Source: an uncultured Bacteroides sp. (GTDB lineage Bacteria > Bacteroidota > Bacteroidia > Bacteroidales > Bacteroidaceae). Taken from it: 64,000 bases of DNA. This document shows positions 1 to 8,214 of the stretch, piece by piece; positions within the stretch are counted from its first letter, which is position 1; the number at the start of each line of letters is the position of its first letter. The position numbers and the translations under genes are program-made. The stretch spans positions 66,223 to 130,222 of the forward strand of contig CAUEFX010000005.1 in NCBI GenBank assembly GCA_958477465.1. Direction: 5' to 3'. A model generated the notes under the pieces. That model was not told the origin of the DNA, did no database searches, and saw nothing but the letters and a program-made list of their open reading frames with translations.

Positions 1-43
1 AATGAACAGGGCCGAAAATAGGAGACGGATAAATAACGGTCAT
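1..43 (-). CDS. Radical SAM protein, N-terminal fragment (partial)
   Basis: Reading leftward from an ATG at 41-43, the frame stays open to the window edge and encodes MTVIYPSPIFGPVH. The segment resembles the start of a Bacteroidetes radical SAM family in which a 'FGPVHSRRLG' block precedes the CxxxCxxC iron-sulfur motif. That family identity comes from memory of the conserved start, and the diagnostic cysteines lie outside the window. A -7 box at 167-174 points toward it, giving a leader of about 115 bases. Confidence 0.45.
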   Translation of the reverse strand, partial: MTVIYPSPIFGPVH

Positions 44-166
44 ATCTATTTACAGTTTGACGATTTACAATTTTATAATTCAGGACTGATCAATCATTAT
101 GTATAGCTTGATGATTTATAAGTAAGCTATGATGATTTATCAAACCGGTCTTTTCATATACTTGCA

Positions 167-174
167 CAAATATA
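167..174 (-). promoter_or_regulatory. Putative -7 box for the leftward gene
   Basis: The minus strand reads TATATTTG, a match to the Bacteroides -7 consensus TAnnTTTG, immediately after the stop codon of the barrel gene. No clear -33 TTTG is seen. Confidence 0.35.
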
Positions 175-2205
175 TTAAAACTTTAAGCGAAGTTGCATCT
201 GTAAGTCTGCTTTTTTATTACTCGCTATCAAATCATAACCGGAACCGATCTCATCGCGGTTATGGTACACAGTCTGGCCGAATTTAGCTATTAACATCCA
301 GTGTGTATTTAAATCATAACGCAGATTGATGGCTATACGCATTCCTTTTCCTTGAAAAGAAGGGGTATAGAAAGTATAAAGCAGACCTTTTTCTGCAATA
401 TATACCCGGCTATCATAATCATCCGTATGAAAATAACTTCCCTGTAATTCTGTTTTCAACGGAAAATGAGGCGGTTTGAAAGTTATTGCCTGCGTAAGCT
501 GATAACCTTGACCGGGTAATTTTCCCGACGAGTGAAAATGATTATAATCGGCCGTAGTACGGAAAAAGAACAAATCTCCCGGTGAATAGTTCAGCCGATA
601 GCGTAACCGATGATGATAAACAGGCAATGTTGTTTTTCCATTTGTTCCCGAAACATCCCTTTCTTTCCGCTTGTAACGATAACTCAGATACATGGTAAGA
701 TTCTCGTGAGGAGAAAAAGCAACTCGCAGCAATCCGTCTACTCCTTGTGAAGGCTTGCTTATCCTGTATTTCCACCAGGGAAAAGAGAATAAATCAATGG
801 AAGCAAACAATTTCCAATAACGGAACGGAGCTATTTCACCACTCAGATACCATCCGTTTTCATTTTGAACACTGCTACTTTCGCCAAACGAACGGGCAAA
901 CATGGCCCAATAATCATGTGCATAATAACGATAGACTAACGATAAATGAGCTCCCTGTACAGGAGAATAGTGTATCTTGTTCAAAGTAGCAAATCCTTTT
1001 TTGCCGATAGCCGTTTCGCCCTGAAACAAAAAGCGGTGCCAACGGTATCCGTATTCCAATCCGGCATTATAAAACCGATTGCCGTGAATATTGTATTTTG
1101 AATATTCCCGTAAATCGGGTTCAAAAGGATGATTAAAAAAATAATATATACCTGTCAGACCTAACTTCAGATGATTGTTCGTATAAGTTATGTTTCCACC
1201 TGTCAATTGCATTGTGAAAGCATTCTTCTTATCTGCCTCTTTCCGGCTACGATGTAGGCCGGTTTTATAAATCGAGGTTATTTCTCCCTCCTGAATCACT
1301 CCATCCATATTACGGTGCGAATAAAAACCCGACCAGACAAAATGCCTATTCAAATTTATGGCGGCAGCTATTCCGCGAAAGTAATTATACTCATCCGTGG
1401 AAGAATGCTTTCGTATGCCGCCACTCCGGAAGGTGAATGACGAAAGACCAGCACTCTTTCCCATCAGAAAATCGGTACTTATCACCAACCCTTGTCCGAA
1501 ACTTAAGCGATAATTACCCAAAGCCAAAGTTTTCAACCGCCCTAACTTACTTATGAACAAATAATATGAATAGTAATCATATCCCTGTTTATTATGCAAA
1601 GCTCCAAAGGGTTCACCGGCGTCTTTTTCACCGGTTATACCGGCATAAATATTCTCCTTATAACGAAATCCATACCGCAGGGAGTGATATACAGAAGGTC
1701 CCAGATAAGTTTTTTCGTACCCTTTACGGGTGTAGAACGGAATATCCATACGGGTTAATAACTCCTGTTTTCCATACCTGAATATGTTTTTCAATGGTGG
1801 ATACGTTTCTTTCTTATCAACAGTTTGTACACAAACAAAAGGAAGTAAATAATGAATCGTTTCCCGATCCATTTCTTCTACCAGTTGCAACTCATAGATG
1901 GTCTGCATCTGCCCGTTGATATAAACGTATGCCAAAAGGTTTTCAATCTGGATACCGGTAAGAAAAGGAAACTGTTCCAACTGCTCTTTAGTGGCTGAGT
2001 TCAAATTGACGGGTTGCTGAATCCGTTCGGAAAGTTCTTCGATGATATTCTCCCAATTCACCTCTTCCTCCTCAACGTTATTAACAGAGATATCCTCCAT
2101 TACATCATCCAGAAAGTCCACAAAAGGGCTTTGAGCATTATTAACAGGTATTATCAACAGAAGGTTAATAACTATAAGAAGGCGTAGAAGCCGTATTTTT
2201 TTCAT
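175..2205 (-). CDS. Helix-hairpin-helix domain protein with C-terminal outer-membrane barrel
   Basis: This is a 676-residue exported protein. A signal peptide at about 1-24 ends in NNAQ. An acidic stretch follows, then a ComEA-like helix-hairpin-helix region at about 65-125 (PVNLNSATKEQLEQFP and a second half ending in LLPFVCV). The remaining 550 residues alternate aromatic and polar residues as in a beta-barrel and end in LRLKF, a typical outer-membrane C-terminus. HhH domains usually bind DNA; in an envelope protein this could mean DNA contact or a purely structural role. Function is unknown. The gene is divergent from the DUF4294 gene. Confidence 0.75.
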   Translation of the reverse strand: MKKIRLLRLLIVINLLLIIPVNNAQSPFVDFLDDVMEDISVNNVEEEEVNWENIIEELSERIQQPVNLNSATKEQLEQFPFLTGIQIENLLAYVYINGQMQTIYELQLVEEMDRETIHYLLPFVCVQTVDKKETYPPLKNIFRYGKQELLTRMDIPFYTRKGYEKTYLGPSVYHSLRYGFRYKENIYAGITGEKDAGEPFGALHNKQGYDYYSYYLFISKLGRLKTLALGNYRLSFGQGLVISTDFLMGKSAGLSSFTFRSGGIRKHSSTDEYNYFRGIAAAINLNRHFVWSGFYSHRNMDGVIQEGEITSIYKTGLHRSRKEADKKNAFTMQLTGGNITYTNNHLKLGLTGIYYFFNHPFEPDLREYSKYNIHGNRFYNAGLEYGYRWHRFLFQGETAIGKKGFATLNKIHYSPVQGAHLSLVYRYYAHDYWAMFARSFGESSSVQNENGWYLSGEIAPFRYWKLFASIDLFSFPWWKYRISKPSQGVDGLLRVAFSPHENLTMYLSYRYKRKERDVSGTNGKTTLPVYHHRLRYRLNYSPGDLFFFRTTADYNHFHSSGKLPGQGYQLTQAITFKPPHFPLKTELQGSYFHTDDYDSRVYIAEKGLLYTFYTPSFQGKGMRIAINLRYDLNTHWMLIAKFGQTVYHNRDEIGSGYDLIASNKKADLQMQLRLKF

Positions 2206-2288
2206 ACTATTTTACTTTTACAAGATGCCGAAGATACTTTAAATAGGTTAACACCACAAGGAATTGAACAGATAATAAAATAATCTTG

Positions 2289-2296
2289 TATTTTTG
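2289..2296 (+). promoter_or_regulatory. -7 box upstream of the DUF4294 gene
   Basis: TATTTTTG matches TAnnTTTG and ends only 4 bases before the ATG at 2301. Transcription would begin at or next to the start codon. An ATTG at 2263-2266 could serve as the -33 element, with slightly long spacing. Confidence 0.5.
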
Positions 2297-2300
2297 CGGT

Positions 2301-2906
2301 ATGAATATAAGACCTAACATAGTAGTACTTACGTTATTCACTCTGTTTTTTGTATCTCTGTCTGCCCGGGCACAAGAGAAACCAAACAACGGAGGATACC
2401 TGGTACCGGTCTGTATTTACAAAGGCGATACCATTCCTTATGTACAACTACGTACCGTCTATATATTCAAACCGATAAAATTCAAAAACGACAAAGAACG
2501 GAGGGAGTATTACAAACTGGTAAGGAATGTCAAAAAGGTCTATCCCATCGCCCGTGAAATTAACCGGACTATTCTCGAAACATACGAATACCTGCAAACC
2601 CTTCCAAATGAAAAAGCCCGCCAACGCCATATCAGAAAAGTGGAGAAGGGACTAAAAGAGCAATACACGCCCCGCATGAAAAAACTGACTTTTGCACAAG
2701 GCAAGTTGTTGATAAAGTTAGTGGACCGGCAAAGCAATCAAACCTCATTCGAACTGGTCAAAGCCTTTATGGGGCCTTTCAAAGCAGGTTTCTATCAAAC
2801 GTTCGCTGCCCTCTTCGGTGCCAGCCTCAAAAAAGAATACGACCCGACAGGAGAGGATAAACTCACTGAACGGGTAGTACTATTGGTAGAAAACGGACAG
2901 ATTTAA
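2301..2906 (+). CDS. DUF4294 domain-containing exported protein
   Basis: This 201-residue protein has a signal peptide ending SLSARAQ at about residue 25. A DUF4294-like domain follows, containing the basic block NDKERREYYKLVRNVKKVYP and a helical R/K/E-rich middle. The start was set at the ATG at 2301, because an upstream TTG start at 2286 would sit inside the promoter. The family is common in Bacteroidetes and its molecular role is unknown. It is convergent with the TrmH-type gene and shares a terminator hairpin with it. Confidence 0.75.
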   Translation: MNIRPNIVVLTLFTLFFVSLSARAQEKPNNGGYLVPVCIYKGDTIPYVQLRTVYIFKPIKFKNDKERREYYKLVRNVKKVYPIAREINRTILETYEYLQTLPNEKARQRHIRKVEKGLKEQYTPRMKKLTFAQGKLLIKLVDRQSNQTSFELVKAFMGPFKAGFYQTFAALFGASLKKEYDPTGEDKLTERVVLLVENGQI

Positions 2907-2928
2907 AAATCAGCGATCAGTGATTTTT
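2905..2928. terminator. Bidirectional terminator hairpin
   Basis: AAAAATCA (2905-2912) and TGATTTTT (2921-2928) form a perfect 8-bp stem with an 8-base loop. It supplies a T tract on both strands between two convergent genes. Confidence 0.7.
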
Positions 2929-3450
2929 CAACTGACAAAACAGTTCCCACATCACAATTCCCGCCGTCACAGATACGTTCAGTGAATGTTTTGTTCCGTA
3001 TTGAGGAATTTCAATGCAACCGTCCGAATGATCGATCACTTCCTGCTGTACTCCTTTCACTTCATTTCCCATGACGATGGCATATTTCTTCGTTTTATCC
3101 AACTTCAATTCATCCAACATGACACTCCCTTCAGCCTGTTCTACCGAATAAACGGTATATCCCTCTTTTCTGAGGTTATCAACAGCTTCAACAGCGTTAT
3201 TAACATACTTCCAGTTTACAGTAAACTCGGCGCCTAAAGCGGTCTTATGCATTTCCGGATGCGGAGGAGTGGCTGTAATACCACACAAATAAATACATTC
3301 AATACGAAAAGCATCCGATGTACGGAATACAGAACCGATGTTATGCAGGCTTCTGATATCATCCAATATCACTACCAAAGGCAGTTTTTCAGCCTTTTTA
3401 AACTCTTCTACGCTGATTCTATTCAGTTCGGTAATCTTTAATTTCCTCAT
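2917..3450 (-). CDS. TrmH/SpoU-family RNA 2'-O-methyltransferase
   Basis: This 177-residue SPOUT-fold methyltransferase should use S-adenosylmethionine to methylate a ribose 2'-OH in tRNA or rRNA. The three SpoU motifs are visible: LDDIRSLHNIGSVFRTSDAF, then YAIVMGNEVKGV, then IPQYGTKHSLNVSVTAGI near the C-terminus. A longer reading begins at a TTG at 3570, but that codon lies inside a -7 box (3568-3575), so the ATG at 3450 is preferred; it is preceded by a purine-rich AAAGAGG. The target base cannot be told from sequence. Confidence 0.85.
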   Translation of the reverse strand: MRKLKITELNRISVEEFKKAEKLPLVVILDDIRSLHNIGSVFRTSDAFRIECIYLCGITATPPHPEMHKTALGAEFTVNWKYVNNAVEAVDNLRKEGYTVYSVEQAEGSVMLDELKLDKTKKYAIVMGNEVKGVQQEVIDHSDGCIEIPQYGTKHSLNVSVTAGIVMWELFCQLKNH

Positions 3451-3567
3451 ATTCGCCTCTTTATTAGCTTTATCAATCACAAAGACAGAGCCGGCAATAG
3501 AATGAGACGGAATATACCCCGTCTCATTCAAAACAGCCCGAATACATCTCCTCTTTGCTTCTTTATG

Positions 3568-3575
3568 CAAAGGTA
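3568..3575 (-). promoter_or_regulatory. -7 box of the TrmH-type gene
   Basis: The minus strand reads TACCTTTG. It gives a leader of about 110 bases and rules out the longer upstream start. Confidence 0.5.
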
Positions 3576-3783
3576 ATTCTTTTCTGTTAACATACTTGTT
3601 TATAACCGTTCAAAACCTGTCAAAACTTTCGGCAAAGATTTTGAAAACTATCTCTTGCATTATTCAGAAGAAGGTATAAGAAAGTTGTAGAATGAACAAT
3701 CCAAAAAAGTTAATATAAACTTTCGACAGATTCTTAAACATATTTTTCAGTATAAAATACCCTGTTTATATCCATAAAGTTTT

Positions 3784-3791
3784 TAACTTTG
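3784..3791 (+). promoter_or_regulatory. -7 box of nadA with long AT-rich leader
   Basis: TAACTTTG matches TAnnTTTG, but no good -33 TTTG is present. The 3576-4004 gap holds no gene. It is very AT-rich and contains a DnaA-box-like TTATCAACA at 3796-3804. If this promoter is used, nadA has a leader of about 205 bases. Confidence 0.45.
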
Positions 3792-4004
3792 CACTTTATC
3801 AACAAGATGTTAATAGATGACGAAAGATAGCTTATTATCAATCAATAGACTCTTTTCAGTCCGTTCATAAACTACTGATAATCGTTTATTGAAGACTAAT
3901 AACTTATCAGGCAAGAAAAATCGCTTTTATTTGCTAACACTATTAACAGGCTATCATCACTAACAAAGGATTTCTTTCTAAAAAGAAGAGAAAATAAAAT
4001 TATT

Positions 4005-4943
4005 ATGAATGAACTCATAAAAGCTATTAGCGAACTGAAGAAAGAGAAGAATGCAATCATTCTGGGCCACTACTACCAGAAAGGTGAAATACAGGACATC
4101 GCCGACTATGTGGGCGACAGTCTGGCTTTGGCTCAATGGGCTGCCAAAACGGAAGCGGACATCATTGTGATGTGCGGTGTTCACTTTATGGGCGAAACGG
4201 CCAAGATACTCTGTCCGGACAAGAAAGTGCTGGTGCCCGATATGAATGCCGGCTGTTCGCTGGCCGACAGTTGCCCAGCCGATCAGTTTACACAGTTTGT
4301 CAAAGAGCACCCCGGATATACGGTGATATCCTATGTAAACACTACGGCGGCTGTTAAAGCGGTGACCGATGTGGTAGTAACTTCCACCAATGCCAAGCAG
4401 ATTGTGGAAAGCTTTCCCAAAGATGAGAAAATTATTTTCGGTCCCGATCGCAATTTAGGGAATTATATCAACTCGGTTACCAACCGGCAGATGTTGCTAT
4501 GGAACGGTGCCTGCCATGTACACGAACAGTTTTCGGTAGAGAAGATTCTGGAACTGAAGGCGCAGTATCCCGATGCTGTTGTACTTGCACATCCCGAATG
4601 TAAAGGTGCGGTGTTAAAGTTGGCTGATGTGGTAGGTTCTACAGCGGCATTGTTGAAGTATGCTGTCAACAGCAGTGAACAACGGTTTATTGTAGCTACC
4701 GAGTCGGGTATTCTGCATGAGATGCAGAAGAAATGTCCGGAAAAGGCGTTTATTCCCGCTCCTCCGAACGATAGTACCTGTGCATGCAATGAGTGTAGCT
4801 TCATGAGACTAAATACGCTGGAGAAGCTCTATGACTGTCTGAAGAACGAATCACCGGAGATATTGGTCGATCCGGAAGTAGCGGAGAAAGCAGTGAAGCC
4901 GATAAAGCGGATGTTGGAAATATCGGCAAAGTTAGGATTATAA
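4005..4943 (+). CDS. nadA: Quinolinate synthase A
   Basis: This 312-residue enzyme condenses iminoaspartate with dihydroxyacetone phosphate to quinolinate in de novo NAD synthesis in the cytosol. It carries a [4Fe-4S] cluster; the expected cysteines lie in MCGVHFMGETA (Cys57), NGACHVHEQF (about 166) and the C-terminal CACNECSFM (about 263-268). GHYYQKGEIQDIADYVGDS near the N-terminus and HPECKG are family signatures. The length is normal. nadB and nadC are not adjacent. A terminator hairpin follows. Confidence 0.95.
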   Translation: MNELIKAISELKKEKNAIILGHYYQKGEIQDIADYVGDSLALAQWAAKTEADIIVMCGVHFMGETAKILCPDKKVLVPDMNAGCSLADSCPADQFTQFVKEHPGYTVISYVNTTAAVKAVTDVVVTSTNAKQIVESFPKDEKIIFGPDRNLGNYINSVTNRQMLLWNGACHVHEQFSVEKILELKAQYPDAVVLAHPECKGAVLKLADVVGSTAALLKYAVNSSEQRFIVATESGILHEMQKKCPEKAFIPAPPNDSTCACNECSFMRLNTLEKLYDCLKNESPEILVDPEVAEKAVKPIKRMLEISAKLGL

Positions 4944-4981
4944 TTGGAAGCAAGAGGAGGAATCCTTTCTTTTACTAAACG

Positions 4982-5030
4982 AATCACCCCTGCTACAGAT
5001 GTCTGACTGATGTCTGTGACAGGGGTGATT
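4982..5030. terminator. Terminator between nadA and the PorZ-like gene
   Basis: AATCACCCCTG (4982-4992) pairs perfectly with CAGGGGTGATT (5020-5030). The stem continues inward with ACAGA/TCTGT after a 2-base mismatch, and TTTTGGTGTTT follows. It serves two convergent genes. Confidence 0.8.
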
Positions 5031-5066
5031 TTGGTGTTTCATATATGTCTCGAAACAGCTCTTGCT

Positions 5067-7406
5067 TTATCTGATGAATAGTATTTTAGTTGCTATTCCT
5101 TCTTTTCCTTCCGCATTAGCGGCCAATACGAAATAGACTCCTGAAGGAACTCGTTTGCCTTGTTGATTTCTTCCATCCCATGTGAATTGTCCTCCAACAG
5201 AAGTTCCTGCATGAATGAGTTTACCACTGACGTTGGTTATTTTTATATCTGTATCCTGCATAAGCCCTGTGATGGTGATTACCCCTGTATAATCCGATTT
5301 TACCGGGTTGGGGTATACATATACATTATCTTCTGCAAAATTATCTTCCGGTTCTGTTGCATCGCTTTGGTAGGATACCAGTCCCTTGCTTGTCCCTATA
5401 AATACTTCACCGGTGCGTGGGTGAATAATAATAGATTGTATGCTATTGGATAAAAGAGGGCTGTTTTCAGATGTAAAATGATGAATCGTCTCCAAACCGT
5501 CAGGACTCAATAGATATACTCCGTTCATTTCCGTTCCTATCCATTTACGGTTACCGGCATCTACGGTAATTGCATTTATTTTGTCATTGGCCAATAAATA
5601 GTCTGCAAGGTTGGTTCCATCATTACGTGGAACTTTTATCTGTGTACAATAAAAATCATCTTCAAAGAATCTGTTGGGATTGTTGAAAATAATCGGTCCT
5701 TTATCCGTTCCAACCCAAACAGCTCCATTTCTATCTATTGCTATACAGGTAGTATTATAACTTAATACATTTCCATCCTGATTGGTGAATGTTGTACGAA
5801 ACCGATGCTGGTGATTACTGATATCTTCTAACGTATTATTGATGTTCAAGCAGAATATCCCACAGGTAATTTTGGTAGAAACAGCCCATAACCATCCACG
5901 GTCATCGAAAATCATATATTTGAAGTTGGTATTGTCTACTACTTCCGGATAACTCAGGCTTACCCATTCTTTATTGGGTTTTAATACATGTATCGGATGT
6001 GGTACTTCACAATTAGCCATCCACAGATTGTTATCATCCGTGTATGTAAGTCCATTGACACGTACGAAATTCTTGAAATATTCAGGCTCGATTATAGGAG
6101 TAGCTATTTCAAGCGGACTTTTATAATATCCGTCCATATAATCTTTATAAGAATAGAAATTAACAAATTTCTTATCGTAAAATTCGTATAATCCTTGTGT
6201 AAAAGACGAGGCAAAATGATGCCTCTCATCTGTGGGATCTTGGGCTATTGAGCTTATATTTCTGTATTCAACGCCTGTTTTTTCGCTTATTCCGCTTTCT
6301 TCAAAATAGCTCCATGTATTATTTTCAAGTACCATTATCGTACCTGTATGGTTATCTTCTGTGGTACCTCCTCCGGTTATGAATAATTTCTCTCCTTCAA
6401 ATTTCATGTAATTAGGAAGGTTTCTTTTAGGACTATCCGGGATGATAGACGGTACGACTGTCTCCATGGAATTGTCAGTCTCATTGTATTTTACTCCAAT
6501 AAGTCCTTTTTCTTGTTCAGCTGCCCAATAAATTCCGTTTTCATAAGATAGGTGTGCTACACCAAGATAATGCTCCAAGTAGTTGTAGTGGTAGTCGGCT
6601 TTATCGTTTATATTGTCAAATATGGTTGATGAATTTTCATTACTTGCTATTAGTTTGTCTCCATACATATACATAAAACTATAGTATCCTGGTACGAGCT
6701 GTGAATGGCTGTAGTCCGATTTATCAATAAGAAATATTCCTTGAAAAAGAACATCTCCTATAACATTGCCATTATAGTTTGCCAGGTAGGTGTATACATT
6801 ATCGGATACTTTATTCCAGTTGTTGATATCCAACAAATTTTCGGTTAACAAACCGGTGAACAATCCTTCTGAGGATGCCGCATATATTTGAGTGTCATCT
6901 ACGGCACAGGCGTTAATGGATTTATTAAGGATATAAGTATTGGTAATTTCCCTTTTCTTCAAATTCAGGGCTATTACTCCGAAAGGGGTAGATAAATAGG
7001 CATGCTCCTTAGCAAAACAGATATGATTTATACCTTTACTTTGCGTCATGTTTTTATTCATATAGTCCGGAAGATTGTACACGGCATTATTATCGACAAG
7101 TAAATCTATATTGGAATTGGAGTATATGATTATTAAAGTTTTATACTCTTTGCTATAGGCTATATACGAAATATCCGTATCACTTAAAAGGTCGCCTTTC
7201 CAAAAGCATTGGACACTTGTGTCTTCTTTATCGTAGCAGAATAGACTTCCATTACCTATTGCATAAATAAGATTACCGGCAGGTTCGGTACGGGTGACAT
7301 TATGATAAGACAGATAATTCTGCCAACTGCCGATGGCATGTTGGGCATATAATAATGGAGCGATAATTAAGAATAAAACGCAGAGATAGATTATTTTCCT
7401 TTTCAT
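5067..7406 (-). CDS. PorZ-like beta-propeller protein with type IX secretion C-terminal domain
   Basis: This 779-residue exported protein starts at the ATG at 7406, which gives a clean signal peptide ending LLYAQ; an in-frame ATG lies 8 codons upstream. The body has repeated propeller blades, including IDRNGAVWVGTDKGP, DDRGWLWAVST and AGNRKWIGTEMNGVYLL, as in two-component-regulator propellers. The last 85 residues match a type A sorting domain: VYPNPV, ITNVSGKLIHAG, a WDGRNQQGKRVPSGVYFV block and TKILFIR. The layout matches PorZ, an accessory of type IX secretion in Porphyromonas. No other Por genes are nearby. It follows rdgB by 69 bases. Confidence 0.75.
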   Translation of the reverse strand: MKRKIIYLCVLFLIIAPLLYAQHAIGSWQNYLSYHNVTRTEPAGNLIYAIGNGSLFCYDKEDTSVQCFWKGDLLSDTDISYIAYSKEYKTLIIIYSNSNIDLLVDNNAVYNLPDYMNKNMTQSKGINHICFAKEHAYLSTPFGVIALNLKKREITNTYILNKSINACAVDDTQIYAASSEGLFTGLLTENLLDINNWNKVSDNVYTYLANYNGNVIGDVLFQGIFLIDKSDYSHSQLVPGYYSFMYMYGDKLIASNENSSTIFDNINDKADYHYNYLEHYLGVAHLSYENGIYWAAEQEKGLIGVKYNETDNSMETVVPSIIPDSPKRNLPNYMKFEGEKLFITGGGTTEDNHTGTIMVLENNTWSYFEESGISEKTGVEYRNISSIAQDPTDERHHFASSFTQGLYEFYDKKFVNFYSYKDYMDGYYKSPLEIATPIIEPEYFKNFVRVNGLTYTDDNNLWMANCEVPHPIHVLKPNKEWVSLSYPEVVDNTNFKYMIFDDRGWLWAVSTKITCGIFCLNINNTLEDISNHQHRFRTTFTNQDGNVLSYNTTCIAIDRNGAVWVGTDKGPIIFNNPNRFFEDDFYCTQIKVPRNDGTNLADYLLANDKINAITVDAGNRKWIGTEMNGVYLLSPDGLETIHHFTSENSPLLSNSIQSIIIHPRTGEVFIGTSKGLVSYQSDATEPEDNFAEDNVYVYPNPVKSDYTGVITITGLMQDTDIKITNVSGKLIHAGTSVGGQFTWDGRNQQGKRVPSGVYFVLAANAEGKEGIATKILFIR

Positions 7407-7475
7407 AAATAGCTGATTAAAAAAAGGCATATAGATTATCTATATGCTTTTTATATTAACTTGTTTATAACCTGT

Positions 7476-8060
7476 TTATTGTATGGAAAACAGGAATTTA
7501 CATAGTTTATCGACAGCTTGTGCGCGATGGCTTATTTTATTTTTTATGTCATCACCGAGTTCTGCAAATGTTTTGTCATATCCTTCCGGAATAAAAACCG
7601 GATCATACCCGAATCCTGATAATCCTCTTTTTTCTTCTATTATCCGGCCTTTTATTATTCCTTCAAATTGGTAAGTGTCTTCATTAAGTATAAGCGAAAT
7701 AACGGTTCGGAATTGTGCTTTTCGGTTTTCTTTTCCTTCCATGTCTTGAAGTAATTTCAGCATATTGGCTTCCGAGTTGTGTGCATCACCTGCATAGCGG
7801 GCAGAATATACTCCCGGCTTGCCATTCAAAGCTTCTACTTCCAATCCGGTATCATCGGCAAAACAGTTGATTCCGTAATGGGTATGGACAAATTGTGCTT
7901 TGAGAAAAGCATTTCCTTCCAATGTATCTGCTGTTTCAGGAATGTCTGTGTGGCAATGAATGTCGTTGAGACTAAGGAGCTCTATTTTATCATTTAAAAT
8001 AGCAGATACTTCCTTGAGTTTATGAAGGTTGTTTGTGGCAAAAACGAGTTTTTCTTTCAT
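7476..8060 (-). CDS. rdgB: RdgB/HAM1 non-canonical purine NTP pyrophosphatase
   Basis: This 194-residue cytosolic house-cleaning enzyme hydrolyses dITP, ITP and XTP to monophosphates and so keeps deaminated purines out of DNA and RNA. The N-terminal FATNNLHKLKEVSAIL and the block DDTGLEVEALNGKPGVYSARYAG are the family signatures, and SGFGYDPVFIPEG and SHRAQAVDKL follow. It is the first gene of a unit with the PorZ-like gene. A strong terminator separates it from yitT upstream, and it has its own -7 box. Confidence 0.93.
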   Translation of the reverse strand: MKEKLVFATNNLHKLKEVSAILNDKIELLSLNDIHCHTDIPETADTLEGNAFLKAQFVHTHYGINCFADDTGLEVEALNGKPGVYSARYAGDAHNSEANMLKLLQDMEGKENRKAQFRTVISLILNEDTYQFEGIIKGRIIEEKRGLSGFGYDPVFIPEGYDKTFAELGDDIKNKISHRAQAVDKLCKFLFSIQ

Positions 8061-8082
8061 TTTATTCGGTATTAATAGTGAG

Positions 8083-8090
8083 CAAATATA
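8083..8090 (-). promoter_or_regulatory. -7 box of rdgB
   Basis: The minus strand reads TATATTTG, 23 bases upstream of the rdgB start and downstream of the yitT terminator. Confidence 0.5.
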
Positions 8091-8148
8091 TAATAAAAAA
8101 GATAGAATTTTTAATGTGGTAGTGATTTTTTACGTGAAAAGAGACTAT

Positions 8149-8197
8149 AAAATAGGGGGAGGAAAGAACGAAATGAGTTCTTGCCTCCCCCTATTTT
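8149..8197 (-). terminator. Strong terminator after leuS-yitT
   Basis: AAAATAGGGGGAGG (8149-8162) pairs with CCTCCCCCTATTTT (8184-8197). The stem continues with AAGAAC/GTTCTT after a single A-G mismatch, about 20 bp in all with a 7-base loop. It splits leuS-yitT from rdgB-porZ-like. Confidence 0.85.
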
Positions 8198-8214
8198 ATG
8201 GGTTATATATCTTT

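Noticed and set aside
747..989. Open frames opposite the barrel, leuS, mutS and other large genes
   Set aside because: Opposite-strand or shifted frames without promoter or family match; the overlapping gene is certain in each case.
3796..3845. Replication origin (DnaA-box-like TTATCAACA)
   Set aside because: One near-match in AT-rich DNA, no cluster of boxes, no dnaA or gidA nearby.
5067..7406. Type IX secretion locus
   Set aside because: Only the PorZ-like gene is present; neighbours are rdgB, yitT and leuS.
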